This document shows, piece by piece, positions 6,982-15,936 of a DNA stretch of 18,724 bases. Position 1 is the first letter of the stretch. The number at the start of each line of letters is the position of its first letter. This DNA is from Rhodospirillaceae bacterium (GTDB taxonomy: Bacteria; Pseudomonadota; Alphaproteobacteria; Rhodospirillales; Rhodospirillaceae). The notes under the pieces are model-generated. The model worked only from the letters and a program-made list of their open reading frames with translations. It was not told where the DNA came from and did no database searches. Location of the stretch: positions 4,247 through 22,970 of the forward strand of contig NZGX01000086.1 of assembly GCA_002691085.1 (NCBI GenBank), in the 5' to 3' direction. The position numbers and the translations under genes are program-made.

Positions 6982-9900
6982 TTAGTTTATTATCTCATTT
7001 ATCTTATTTTGGATTAATTTGATAGGTTTTGACCAATCATAGTCATTGTCACATTCAAATATTTCAATCGAATTATACCATGGAGATTGCTTTAGTCCAT
7101 TGAACCAATACCAATGTCTACCAGTACCTTTAGGAACTAGAAGTGCTGTGGGAATTCCTAATGCGCCTGCAAGGTGGGCAGTAGTATTGCTAATTGTTAC
7201 AACAAGATCCATAGCTGCGATTTGGGATGCTGAATGATCTAAGTTGATAAGTGGATCAATTGTTTTGTCGTGGAAAAAGTTTTTTCCAAATATTTCCTTC
7301 ATTTCCTTTATGTGATTTTCGAGTGGATTGTATTGCAGTGAGATGAGGCTGGGTCTTTTATCTTCTAGCAATATCGAAAAATATTTTGGTTTAATACTTT
7401 TTAATTTTCCAATATTAGGGGTTTGACTGTTCCAAGAAATACCAATAAGGAATTTCGAGTTAGTTAATATTTGGTATTTCTTTCTAAGTTTTTCTTTAAG
7501 AACATTATTTGATTTCAGGGGTGGCTTTGGCTTATTTAAGAAATTTTTTATATCAGGGCGAAGATGAAGCCCTAGGTCGCTTAGTGACATTTGATAGTCT
7601 ATTGAATTATCAAGTGCTTGAGACGGGAGAGGCTCTTTCCTTTCAATAACGTTAATTTTTCTAAAACTTCTTTTGTATAAAGGCACCATTCTTTTTGAGC
7701 AAAGAAGAGTTATAGATTTAGCTTTTATCATCAGATCATCTATCATTGTTGAAATAAGGATTTCTTCGCCTATACCTTGCTCTGTCCAAACAAGAATATT
7801 TTTATTATTTACTTCTTGTTGATTCCAAGTCTCAAATGGGAAATTATTATAATTTATATTTGCAGTTTCTAGGTTAAGTCTACTTTTTAGAAGAGGCCAG
7901 CCTTTTTTTAATTTTTTATTTTTAAGATAATGCATGCCTAGGGAAGTCTTTGCCTTCAATGCCTCATTATCTCGATGAATAAGTTCATAATATATCTTCT
8001 CTGCTTTTTCAAAATCTCCTGTTTCTGAAAGACAAGATGCAATGGATAAGTATATAGATGCCTTATTATCTGGCGGTGATTTTATTTGTTTAAGAATATC
8101 CAATGCCTCAAGTGTTTTTCCTTCTCTCCTTTTGCTTAATGCTAAATTATTTAAGATAATAAACTTCTCTTTTTCAATATTATTTGCTTCAGCAAGGACT
8201 CTGGATGCCTTGTGATACTTTCTTAGATTAGTTAAAGTATTTGCTTTATCTATAAGAAGATCAGTATTATCTTTATGAAGTCTTAGGGCTTGATTTAAAA
8301 TTTTCAACGCTTGTGAAAACTCAGACTGAAGAACCTTGGAGCTGGCAAGAGTTCTAAATAAGCTGATGTCTTTTTTACCATGATTTATCGAGAGTGAAGC
8401 TAATATACCTGCAGGAATTATTTGATTTTTTTTAAGAAAAATTTCAGAGAGATCTTTTGCTATTTCTTCAGGTTCATCTAATGAGTTTACTGTGTTTAAG
8501 TGTTGTATTAGATCGTTCGTAAGTTTACCTAATGGCAAAGACCATTCATTGTGATATTTTTGCCTGTAGAGGCTAGTATTGGGGTACCAAGGAGAGTTGT
8601 TTATATCTGTAAACCAATACCAAAAAAGACCCTCTCCTAGAGTATGTGGAAGTAGGCAGAAAGTTTTTATTCCTATTACTCCAGCAGTATGAGCTGTTGT
8701 ATTTGATGTAGTAATCACAAAGTCCATTGCAGCAACTTGTGCTATGTGATCATCAAGGTTATTTATTGGGTCTATATTTTTGTCGTTAATAAATTTTATA
8801 TCATTATTTTTTATTTCTCTCATCTCTTTTTCATTAATGCCATATTGAAGGTTTATAAATGTGAGATTCGGAATTTTTAAAATTGGGATAAGTTCGTTAA
8901 TGCTAATATTCTTGTTATCAGAGTATACGGACTCTAAACTCTTCCAGGAGATACCAACAAGCTTTGTATCAGGGGCTCTTGATTGATATTTTTTCCTAAG
9001 CATATTTGTAATTTCAGAGTTAGGTAAAATCTTGCCTTGACATGACTCTATATCACTCAATTCTCTTATCAAATATCTACCAAGACTCATTGTAGGGCTT
9101 TGATAATCTATATTTTGATTTTCCGAGGAAAAGTTTTCACCATCAATAACTTCTGCATTTGGGAAAGACCTTTGAAGGATTGTGATGAACCTTTTAGAGG
9201 TGATTATTAAGCAATTTTTGGATAAATTTATAATTTTATCAATCATTGAGGAGCATAGAAAAATTTCTCCAGGCCCTTGTTCTGTCCAGACCAGTATGGA
9301 TTTATCCCTCAAGCTCTCTCCTTGCCATACAGTGAAAGGATAGGTGGGTTTTTGATTTGGATTTTCTTCTGCAATCAATCTAACTTCATAATCTTTCCAA
9401 GCATCATCAAATTTATTTAATATAAAACAGCATTGAGCATAATGCATTCTTAGACGTGTGTTACCTGGTATTTTCATCAAGCCTTTTTTTGCCAATAAAT
9501 AACATTCATTTATTTTATTTTCTCTTTTCAGAATTCGGCATCCATTGTCATAAAGTGACTCTGAAAATGGATGTAATTTTATTGCTTCGTTTATTGTATT
9601 TATAGCAGCAGAATAATTCTGATCATTAAAAAAACTTATGGCTAAACTATTCCAAACTAACTCATTTTTATTATCAAGCCGTATTGATTGTGAGTATGCT
9701 AGACTGCCAGATTTATTATCCCCAATATCGCACAATATCCTCCCAAGGTTTGATAAGGCCTTAGGGAAATCCTTTCTTTGCTTAATGGCATTTTTTATTC
9801 TATCAATGCCTTCAGGTATTTTTTTAAGTTGTATATTCAATACACCACTTAAGTGAAGCGCGTCAGGGTCATCAGGGTGTTTAGAAAGATAATTGTTGTA

Positions 9901-10002
9901 TAGTGCTTCTGCCTCACTTAGCAATCCTTGTTGGTGAGATTTAATAGCTTGGTCAAGCAAAGTCTTTTTATTATTACTTATATTTTCCAATCTTTTATCC
10001 AA
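6982..10002 (-). CDS. Double-length protein with two tandem TPR + GT9-like glycosyltransferase units (copies 4 and 5)
   Basis: The 1006 residues contain the whole paralogue architecture twice. Unit 1 has about six TPRs at 13-216 and a GT domain at about 220-500: EQGPGEI (241-247), GISWKS (350-355), LQYG (385-388), SNTTAHTAGVIG (433-444), WYWF (461-464), SPWY (470-473). Unit 2 has about five TPRs at 545-712 and a GT domain at about 720-1006: EQGIGEE (741-747), GISWNS (854-859), SNTTAHLAGALG (938-949), WYWF (964-967), SPWY (973-976). In unit 1 GLGDE has become GPGEI, so the two active sites probably differ. The frame is continuous across the junction. The longest frame starts at a TTG (10002), overlapping the previous gene by 25 nt. 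A second in-frame TTG lies four codons later (9990), and there is no nearby ATG, so the exact start is uncertain. Confidence 0.85.
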   Translation of the reverse strand: MDKRLENISNNKKTLLDQAIKSHQQGLLSEAEALYNNYLSKHPDDPDALHLSGVLNIQLKKIPEGIDRIKNAIKQRKDFPKALSNLGRILCDIGDNKSGSLAYSQSIRLDNKNELVWNSLAISFFNDQNYSAAINTINEAIKLHPFSESLYDNGCRILKRENKINECYLLAKKGLMKIPGNTRLRMHYAQCCFILNKFDDAWKDYEVRLIAEENPNQKPTYPFTVWQGESLRDKSILVWTEQGPGEIFLCSSMIDKIINLSKNCLIITSKRFITILQRSFPNAEVIDGENFSSENQNIDYQSPTMSLGRYLIRELSDIESCQGKILPNSEITNMLRKKYQSRAPDTKLVGISWKSLESVYSDNKNISINELIPILKIPNLTFINLQYGINEKEMREIKNNDIKFINDKNIDPINNLDDHIAQVAAMDFVITTSNTTAHTAGVIGIKTFCLLPHTLGEGLFWYWFTDINNSPWYPNTSLYRQKYHNEWSLPLGKLTNDLIQHLNTVNSLDEPEEIAKDLSEIFLKKNQIIPAGILASLSINHGKKDISLFRTLASSKVLQSEFSQALKILNQALRLHKDNTDLLIDKANTLTNLRKYHKASRVLAEANNIEKEKFIILNNLALSKRREGKTLEALDILKQIKSPPDNKASIYLSIASCLSETGDFEKAEKIYYELIHRDNEALKAKTSLGMHYLKNKKLKKGWPLLKSRLNLETANINYNNFPFETWNQQEVNNKNILVWTEQGIGEEILISTMIDDLMIKAKSITLLCSKRMVPLYKRSFRKINVIERKEPLPSQALDNSIDYQMSLSDLGLHLRPDIKNFLNKPKPPLKSNNVLKEKLRKKYQILTNSKFLIGISWNSQTPNIGKLKSIKPKYFSILLEDKRPSLISLQYNPLENHIKEMKEIFGKNFFHDKTIDPLINLDHSASQIAAMDLVVTISNTTAHLAGALGIPTALLVPKGTGRHWYWFNGLKQSPWYNSIEIFECDNDYDWSKPIKLIQNKINEIIN

Positions 10003-11579
10003 TTACTAAGGTCTTGTTTTATTCTGTATTTTGGCTCTGTCCACTCACCACTATATTTTTGATTGTAGATTTTAACAGAATTATACCATAGGCATTTTTC
10101 ACGATTATGAAACCAATACCACGGGCGACCTGTTCCTTTTGCAACGATAGCCCAAGTGGGTATCCCTAAGGCACCAGCAAAATGTACTGTCGTGTTAGAC
10201 ACAGAAATTACTAAATCCATTGCGCTAACTTGATTGATAAAGTCTTGAAGATTTTTTTCAGGGAGAATTTCATTATCGCTTAATAAATGTATACCTGTTT
10301 TTTCGTTAAAATATTTTTTTTCTATATTGGTGTTACCATATTGGAGAGACACGAATTTAGCCGGGGATATGTTTAGGATACTTTCCCAATTGATCAAAGG
10401 CATACTCTTTTGATTTTGTGCAGTAGTGTTAGATGAACGCCATGATATACCAATTATGGGAATCCTTCTACCTTTCCTGTATTTTTTCTTAAGTCTCTCA
10501 GTCTCTTTTGCATTTGATTTTAAAAATATGCCATCATTTTTAAAGCTTTCTTCGTTTGGTCTATAAATTGATGCAACTTCAGTAAGTGATGCTTGATATT
10601 CAATATCTTTAAGATATCTTGAAGCTATTCCATCATTTCCTATAGGAATAACTTCGTTATCAGGGAAGGCTTCTTTGAAAACTGGTTGGATTCTTTTTGA
10701 ACATGCAATTTTAACACCTTTAAGATCTTTAGTTAGGTCGTTAATAATAGTTCCAAAAATAATTTCATCCCCAAGTCCTTGCTCAGTCCATACAAGTAGT
10801 TTTTTTGTTAAACTCTCACCTTCCCAAAATGGTTTATCTATTTTTTGGTGTAAGGTTTTAATCCCAGGCCATAAATATCTAAGTTTATATTTTTTCCATC
10901 CTTTATCAAAATAGCAACATGATAATAGAGCAAGCGCCTGACGAAGTGAGGCGTTATATTCTTCCTTATTATTCGATAAGATTTTTTCATATATTGATAA
11001 TGCGGTATCTATCTTTCCCATGTGTTCATGAACTATAGCAAGATTAATCCAGGATGGTGAGTGGGTTTGTTTATTTCTTATAGACTTCTCAAAGGTTAAT
11101 TTGGCATCTTCTAGCTTTCCTGAGAGTGTTTGTGCTAATCCTAGCTCGCATAATAAATCTGAGTTTTTTTCATCAGATTCTGTTACTTGCTTAAATACTT
11201 TTGTGGCTTCGTTATAGTAACCACCCCTAGAAAAGCTTATTCCAAGCTCTATCCAAGGCTTGAGGTTTTCCGATGATTTATTACAAACAAGCTTGTAATA
11301 ATAAATTGCATTTTCATAGTCTTTATTTTCACGAAATACTTTTGCTAAATTAAATTGAACTTGAGTAGACTGTGGGTTTAGCTTTAATGCTTTTTTAAAT
11401 AAAGAAATAGATTTTTTAATTTTTTCCTGTTTATGTTTTACTAACGCAAGAAGGTGGACCGCATCGAAGTCATCTTTATTTTCTTTCAATAACTTATTGC
11501 ACTCTAATTCTGCTTCTGTATTTTTTCCTGCATTAAAATAATCAATCGCAGTAAAAATTTTTTTCTGTGATTCTATCAT
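9978..11579 (-). CDS. TPR repeat protein with GT9-like glycosyltransferase domain (copy 6)
   Basis: The protein has 533 residues. About seven TPR units span residues 3-240, and the GT domain spans about 250-533. Signatures are TEQGLGDE (265-272), GISWRS (377-382), LQYG (412-415), SNTTVHFAGALG (461-472) and WYWF (487-490). The usual SPWY is CLWY here (496-499). The ATG overlaps the stop of the upstream gene by 4 nt (ATGA), a classic coupling arrangement. The 3' end overlaps the double-length gene by up to 25 nt. No signal peptide or membrane segment is visible, so the enzyme should act in the cytoplasm. The family is clear, the sugar and acceptor are unknown. Confidence 0.88.
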   Translation of the reverse strand: MIESQKKIFTAIDYFNAGKNTEAELECNKLLKENKDDFDAVHLLALVKHKQEKIKKSISLFKKALKLNPQSTQVQFNLAKVFRENKDYENAIYYYKLVCNKSSENLKPWIELGISFSRGGYYNEATKVFKQVTESDEKNSDLLCELGLAQTLSGKLEDAKLTFEKSIRNKQTHSPSWINLAIVHEHMGKIDTALSIYEKILSNNKEEYNASLRQALALLSCCYFDKGWKKYKLRYLWPGIKTLHQKIDKPFWEGESLTKKLLVWTEQGLGDEIIFGTIINDLTKDLKGVKIACSKRIQPVFKEAFPDNEVIPIGNDGIASRYLKDIEYQASLTEVASIYRPNEESFKNDGIFLKSNAKETERLKKKYRKGRRIPIIGISWRSSNTTAQNQKSMPLINWESILNISPAKFVSLQYGNTNIEKKYFNEKTGIHLLSDNEILPEKNLQDFINQVSAMDLVISVSNTTVHFAGALGIPTWAIVAKGTGRPWYWFHNREKCLWYNSVKIYNQKYSGEWTEPKYRIKQDLSNWIKDWKI

Positions 11580-13615
11580 TCTAAATCACTGTTCCTTTTT
11601 TTAGCACTTTGTTCCATAACTGAGAGGTCTTTATTTAGTAGTGTGCATATCTCATCAATAACATTTTGCCAGCCCTCATTATAATTGTGTCTAAAAAGTC
11701 TCATGCTTTTATACCATGGAGATGTTTTTCCAGATAGAAACCAATACCATAGACGACCAGGCCCGGTAGGTAATATATTCCAAATAGGGACTCCAAGTGC
11801 TCCAGCCATATGAGCAGTAGTATTTGAAATTGTAATTACAAGATCCATTGCAGCCACCTGCGCTGCAAAGTCATCTAAATCACCAGAAGGATTTATATTT
11901 TTATCTGTAATAATTTTAAGATTTGTTTCTGCTTCGAAGCTTTTTAACTCATCTTTCGTATCTCCATATTGAAGATTGATAAATTGAAACTTTTTATTTT
12001 CTATAATTTTTTTCCAAATGATTAGATTTGTGGATTTAAAGTGCGCATGCGTTGTATTAGAGCTTGACCAAGAAATTCCAATTAGAGGACGGCCATTGCT
12101 TAATTTTATATATTTTTTTCTTAATTTAACTGTCTTTTTTAAGTCAGCTTTAAGGTATTTACTTGAATTAATATCTTCTGGGGACTTATAGAAGTAACAG
12201 TTAATATCTAAACAAGAGGCGTGAAAGTCAAAAGACTTGTCTTTTATTTTTTGGCTTGGATGATCTTGCATGCCGATGATGCTTGCTTTTGGGAAGGACC
12301 TTTGAAATAGTTCCTTAAGTCTTGGTGAGGTTTCCACAATACATTTTTCAGAAATTTCTGAAACTTTTTTAATGCATCTAGCGTGGATGATCTCATCACC
12401 AAGCCCTTGTTCTCCCCAAAGAATAATTTTTTTATTATTTAGTTTTTCTCCATTCCATTCTTTACATTCCCAATCTTTTGAAGGGTTTGGATTTTTTTTC
12501 TTAAATCTCAGTTTATGATCTCTCCATGAATCTCCTATTTCTCCAAGTGTGAGTTTTGCTAAAGATCTATTAAATTTAAATCCCAAATTTTTTGGCTTTA
12601 GCTTAATGGCTTGATCAAAATATTTAATCGATTCATTTACCTTATCTATATACAGATAAAGGTTACCAAGATTGTTATGAGCATCTGCATAATCTGGATT
12701 TTCTTGTATTGCCTTATGATAGAATTTCAAGGCTAACTCCAAGTCCCCTCTTTGTTGTCTTATTCTTCCAAGATTTGTAAGTGCAACCACTGAGTTCGGG
12801 TCAAGTTTATATAATTTAAGAGCCCATTTTTCAGCTTCTTTCCATTGACCAATTTCATAAAGAAAGTTTGCATATTTATTCAGATAAGAATGGTTATTTT
12901 TATCTCTTTTTAGAAGTTTTAAATATTCTTCTTTTGCTTCTGTTCTATTTTTTAATTTATGGTATGAGGTTGCCAAAAATAATAATATTTCATTATTTTT
13001 AGGCCATTTCTTATTTCCCAATATTGAAAAATTTAATGAGTCTTGAAAAAGTTCAAGATTAATAAGGGCCTCAATCAATAATTTATAAGCATCTTCATTT
13101 GGTCCAAGCTTGTTAATTTTATCCTTTATCAATTGAATCGCGATTTTATCTTTATTGTTGTTTATTAAAGCTATCGCATAATTATTTATAATCTTAAAGT
13201 TATTGGGCTGAATTTTAATTAGTCTAACAAAGCAAGTTTCTGCACTTGTATAATTAGATACTTCTAAATATGCTTTACCAATATTAAATAATATTTTTGG
13301 ATTATTAGGCTCTAGGTCAAGCGCTTTTCTAAGTTTTTCAATCCCATCTCCACTCTCTCCTTTCTTCAAGAGTGCAACTCCAAGAGCATCTAAAATTTCT
13401 ATATCTTTTGGCGATAATCTCAGTCCTTGATTAAGAAAAAAAATCGCTTCATCATTTTTATTCTGTTTAACTAGATTTGTCCCAATTAGGTAATATAATT
13501 TGGTGTTTCTTGGAAATATACTTATTGCTTTGCGATATAGGTCTTCTGATTTCTCTAAATTTCCTTTTTTGTGTTCACTAACAGCTTCTTCAATTATATC
13601 TAATCTTGAGCGCAA
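11576..13615 (-). CDS. TPR repeat protein with GT9-like glycosyltransferase domain (copy 7, long TPR array)
   Basis: The protein has 679 residues and the longest TPR array of the set, about eleven units over residues 4-376; the last two before the GT domain (about 275-342) match the TPR consensus best. The GT domain follows: GEQGLGDE (401-408), GISWSS (513-518), LQYGD (548-552), SNTTAHMAGALG (597-608), WYWF (623-626) and SPWY (632-635). It is the first glycosyltransferase of the array, 62 nt after the secretion ATPase. The frame starts at a TTG (13615) with GAGAA about 8 nt upstream as a modest ribosome binding site; no ATG lies near the expected N-terminus. The long array suggests recognition of a larger or different partner than the paralogues, which is an inference. 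Confidence 0.87.
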   Translation of the reverse strand: MRSRLDIIEEAVSEHKKGNLEKSEDLYRKAISIFPRNTKLYYLIGTNLVKQNKNDEAIFFLNQGLRLSPKDIEILDALGVALLKKGESGDGIEKLRKALDLEPNNPKILFNIGKAYLEVSNYTSAETCFVRLIKIQPNNFKIINNYAIALINNNKDKIAIQLIKDKINKLGPNEDAYKLLIEALINLELFQDSLNFSILGNKKWPKNNEILLFLATSYHKLKNRTEAKEEYLKLLKRDKNNHSYLNKYANFLYEIGQWKEAEKWALKLYKLDPNSVVALTNLGRIRQQRGDLELALKFYHKAIQENPDYADAHNNLGNLYLYIDKVNESIKYFDQAIKLKPKNLGFKFNRSLAKLTLGEIGDSWRDHKLRFKKKNPNPSKDWECKEWNGEKLNNKKIILWGEQGLGDEIIHARCIKKVSEISEKCIVETSPRLKELFQRSFPKASIIGMQDHPSQKIKDKSFDFHASCLDINCYFYKSPEDINSSKYLKADLKKTVKLRKKYIKLSNGRPLIGISWSSSNTTHAHFKSTNLIIWKKIIENKKFQFINLQYGDTKDELKSFEAETNLKIITDKNINPSGDLDDFAAQVAAMDLVITISNTTAHMAGALGVPIWNILPTGPGRLWYWFLSGKTSPWYKSMRLFRHNYNEGWQNVIDEICTLLNKDLSVMEQSAKKRNSDLE

Positions 13616-13677
13616 AACTTTTCTCGCTTTGAATATTTGTATGATTTAGAAATTTTTATTTTAAAAATGATTAATTA

Positions 13678-15405
13678 TTATATGTTATCAATTCCAGTTT
13701 GTCCTGCTACTCTCATTACTTCCTCAATGGATGTATGTCCCATGCTTGCTTTAATTAAACCATCTTCAAGGAGTGTTCTAAAGTTTTCTTTTTCAGCTAG
13801 GTTATGGAGTTCGTGAACTGGCTTATTTTGCATTATAAGGTCTGCCAGTCCATCTGAGACAGATGCCATCTCATAAATTCCCATTCTTCCTTTGAAGCCT
13901 GTATTTTGACAGTTACCGCACCCAGCTGATGAAACCCACTCAGGGGAGGAAGTTATGAGGTTTGGAAACCTATCCCGGAGATAATCATATTTATAAATTA
14001 CCTGCTTTGAGGGTGATGATTTGTGCGAACATTTTGAACAAATTCTTCTTGCTAATCTTTGTGCCATCACCCCTCTTACTGATGAGGCAACTAAGAATGG
14101 TTCTAAGCCCATATCAATTAATCGTGTAAATGCACTTAGTGAATCATTAGTATGAAGTGTTGAAAATACCATATGACCTGTCAAAGAGGCCTGAACAGCT
14201 ATTTCTGCTGTTTCAATATCTCTTATCTCTCCAATCATGATTGTATCTGGATCCTGTCGGAGGATAGAACGTAATGCACGGGCAAAATTATAACCTATAT
14301 CGGATTTAGTTTGTACCTGTGTCACCCCATAAATATTGTATTCTACTGGGTCCTCAACGGTTATAATTTTCTTTTTTCCATCAATTATATGTTCTAGAGT
14401 TACTTTAAGAGTTGTTGATTTCCCAGACCCTGTCGGTCCAGTCACTAAAACTATTCCATGCGGCTCTCTTGAAAGAGATGAGAAAAATGAGAAATGATCG
14501 TCAGCCATTCCAATTTTATTAAGTGAAAATTCCTTTTGTTCTTTTACTAAAAGTCTGAGAACAATTGACTCACCCCAAACTCCGGGAAGGGAAGATACTC
14601 TTATATCTAAATCTTTACCGCTTATTCTAGTTCCAATTCTTCCATCTTGTGGCAAGCGGCGTTCTGCTATATCTATTCCAGATATTAATTTTATTCTTGA
14701 TGCAATTGCATCAAATCTATTTCTTGGAAGAGTTAGACGATTTTGTAAAACTCCATCAATTCTGTATCTTATATCGAAGTCACTTTCTCTTGGTTCAACA
14801 TGGATATCAGACGCTCCCTCATTGAGTGCTTGTGCTAGGGTATTAGAAACCATTTCTACAACAGGTGCTTCTTCAGCCAGTTCACGAAGGAAAGCAACAT
14901 CATCACTAATATTACCTTTATTAAGTGATATGTCTTGCCTAATTGTATCAAGTATAAAGTCTAGGTCTCTATTACTTGCAAGAAGCCATTTAATATTATC
15001 GTTTTCAAATTCCTGTGAAACAGACTCTCTTAGAGAACTATTGACTGGGTCTCTTGATATACAGTTAATAATTGAGTTTTTATCTTTCCAAAGAAGAGTA
15101 TCATTTTCAAGCCACCAATTAGTGTCAATATTAGTGGATTCAAGGCAATTCAAATAAATTTCAGGACTTGAGGGAAGGTCTTCTTTATCTATAATTTCGA
15201 AACCAAGCTGAACAGATAAACAGGCTAAAACATCTTTTTCAGAAATAGCTCCTATTCGAACGAGTATTGCCCCTAACCTACCTCCAAATTGTTGTTGAAA
15301 TGAAAGGGCTTTATCGAGATCTTCATCGCTTATTAATCCCTTTTCCTTAAGAATTTGTCCAATCAAATCTTTTTCTTCAAGTTTGGTTTTTATTTTTTTT
15401 TTCAT
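13678..15405 (-). CDS. gspE: GspE/PilB-type secretion ATPase
   Basis: The protein has 575 residues, the normal length for the family. Residues about 13-75 are an MshEN/T2SSE N-terminal domain (GQILKEKGLI, then GGRLGAILVRIGAI). The ATPase core has Walker A GPTGSGKST (323-331), the Asp box ITVEDPVEY (348-356), Walker B around TIMIGEIRD (388-396) and the His box GHMVFSTLHTND (410-421). A zinc-binding tetracysteine motif is complete: C456, C459, C496, C499. This hexameric ATPase powers pseudopilus or pilus assembly from the cytoplasmic face of the inner membrane. GspE fits slightly better than PilB, but the split is not certain without the rest of the system, and no gspC-M or pilM-Q gene is present here. 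It lies 23 nt after the small HicB-like gene and 62 nt before the first TPR-GT. Confidence 0.92.
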   Translation of the reverse strand: MKKKIKTKLEEKDLIGQILKEKGLISDEDLDKALSFQQQFGGRLGAILVRIGAISEKDVLACLSVQLGFEIIDKEDLPSSPEIYLNCLESTNIDTNWWLENDTLLWKDKNSIINCISRDPVNSSLRESVSQEFENDNIKWLLASNRDLDFILDTIRQDISLNKGNISDDVAFLRELAEEAPVVEMVSNTLAQALNEGASDIHVEPRESDFDIRYRIDGVLQNRLTLPRNRFDAIASRIKLISGIDIAERRLPQDGRIGTRISGKDLDIRVSSLPGVWGESIVLRLLVKEQKEFSLNKIGMADDHFSFFSSLSREPHGIVLVTGPTGSGKSTTLKVTLEHIIDGKKKIITVEDPVEYNIYGVTQVQTKSDIGYNFARALRSILRQDPDTIMIGEIRDIETAEIAVQASLTGHMVFSTLHTNDSLSAFTRLIDMGLEPFLVASSVRGVMAQRLARRICSKCSHKSSPSKQVIYKYDYLRDRFPNLITSSPEWVSSAGCGNCQNTGFKGRMGIYEMASVSDGLADLIMQNKPVHELHNLAEKENFRTLLEDGLIKASMGHTSIEEVMRVAGQTGIDNI

Positions 15406-15428
15406 AGTTTTATGGAATAAATTTGATC

Positions 15429-15767
15429 TCAGATAAATTCTCTATTGGTCCAGCTGTAATTAATCATTTGAGAAGGATTTTCATAAGTATAAGTATTTAT
15501 TGATTTATTAAAGTCAATTTCTGCTATTGTATTTTCTTCTGGATCAAAATCTATTGCTGGCCTATCAATAAGCTTGGATGGCTCAGTAAGAAGATTATTT
15601 CTTAATGAGAGCGAGAGAAATTTTTTTGCAACTTTTTCCAGGTCTTCTAAAGCAGAGTAAGGATCATTTCCAAGCCCTGAGGGGCCATTAGGAAAATCTG
15701 CTAAGCGTGCTTTGTAATGATCCTGCTCTATTTTCTTTACATCTACAGGGTATTTAATAATTTGCAT
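15429..15767 (-). CDS. Small HicB-like domain protein
   Basis: The protein has 112 residues. The first 55 fit the HicB fold pattern: a first strand, HYKARLADFPNGPSGLG (17-33), then DPYSALEDLEKVAKKFL (35-51), matching the family's Y-x-A-x-x-D-x-P--GxG--AL-x-x-L layout. The rest (56-112) is a polar tail with no DNA-binding domain that I recognise. HicB proteins are normally antitoxins paired with HicA, a small basic RNase, but no HicA-sized gene is adjacent. It is the first gene of the long minus-strand block, with a strong AAGGA ribosome site (15774-15778) 6 nt before the ATG. It could be a solitary HicB-derived regulator or an unrelated protein of the same fold. Confidence 0.6.
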   Translation of the reverse strand: MQIIKYPVDVKKIEQDHYKARLADFPNGPSGLGNDPYSALEDLEKVAKKFLSLSLRNNLLTEPSKLIDRPAIDFDPEENTIAEIDFNKSINTYTYENPSQMINYSWTNREFI

Positions 15768-15807
15768 CTTTTTTCCTTACAGAAAAATTAATTTTATCAC
15801 CAATCTT

Positions 15808-15813
15808 AGTATA
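15808..15813 (-). promoter_or_regulatory. Candidate -10 box for the minus-strand operon
   Basis: On the minus strand TATACT lies about 40 nt before the HicB-like start, in the only sizeable gap upstream of the whole block. The -35 region (near TTCAAT, about 16 nt further upstream) is poor, so this is a weak prediction. The 169-nt gap (15768-15936) is the divergent promoter region for the minus-strand block and the SGNH pair; it is very AT-rich and I see nothing else in it. Confidence 0.3.
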
Positions 15814-15936
15814 TTATTACCCGCAAATTATTGAATATGCTAATATTTCAAAGTAAAATTTTCATAGAATGACAAAGAATTAAGGTTAATGGTAATTTTG
15901 TTATTTATATTTAATTATACAGAAATCTATATTTGA

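Noticed and set aside
1233..13615. Naming the TPR-GT proteins as O-GlcNAc transferases (GT41) or as PilF/FlbA
   Set aside because: The TPR plus GT-B layout is similar, but the visible loops resemble GT9, and PilF/FlbA labels come from TPR similarity alone.
1233..13615. TPR regions read as DNA tandem repeats
   Set aside because: The 34-residue periodicity is at protein level; the underlying DNA copies are strongly diverged.
14822..15157. Plus-strand 111-codon frame inside the secretion ATPase gene
   Set aside because: It is fully contained antisense to a gene with all family motifs; there is no ribosome site or recognisable domain.
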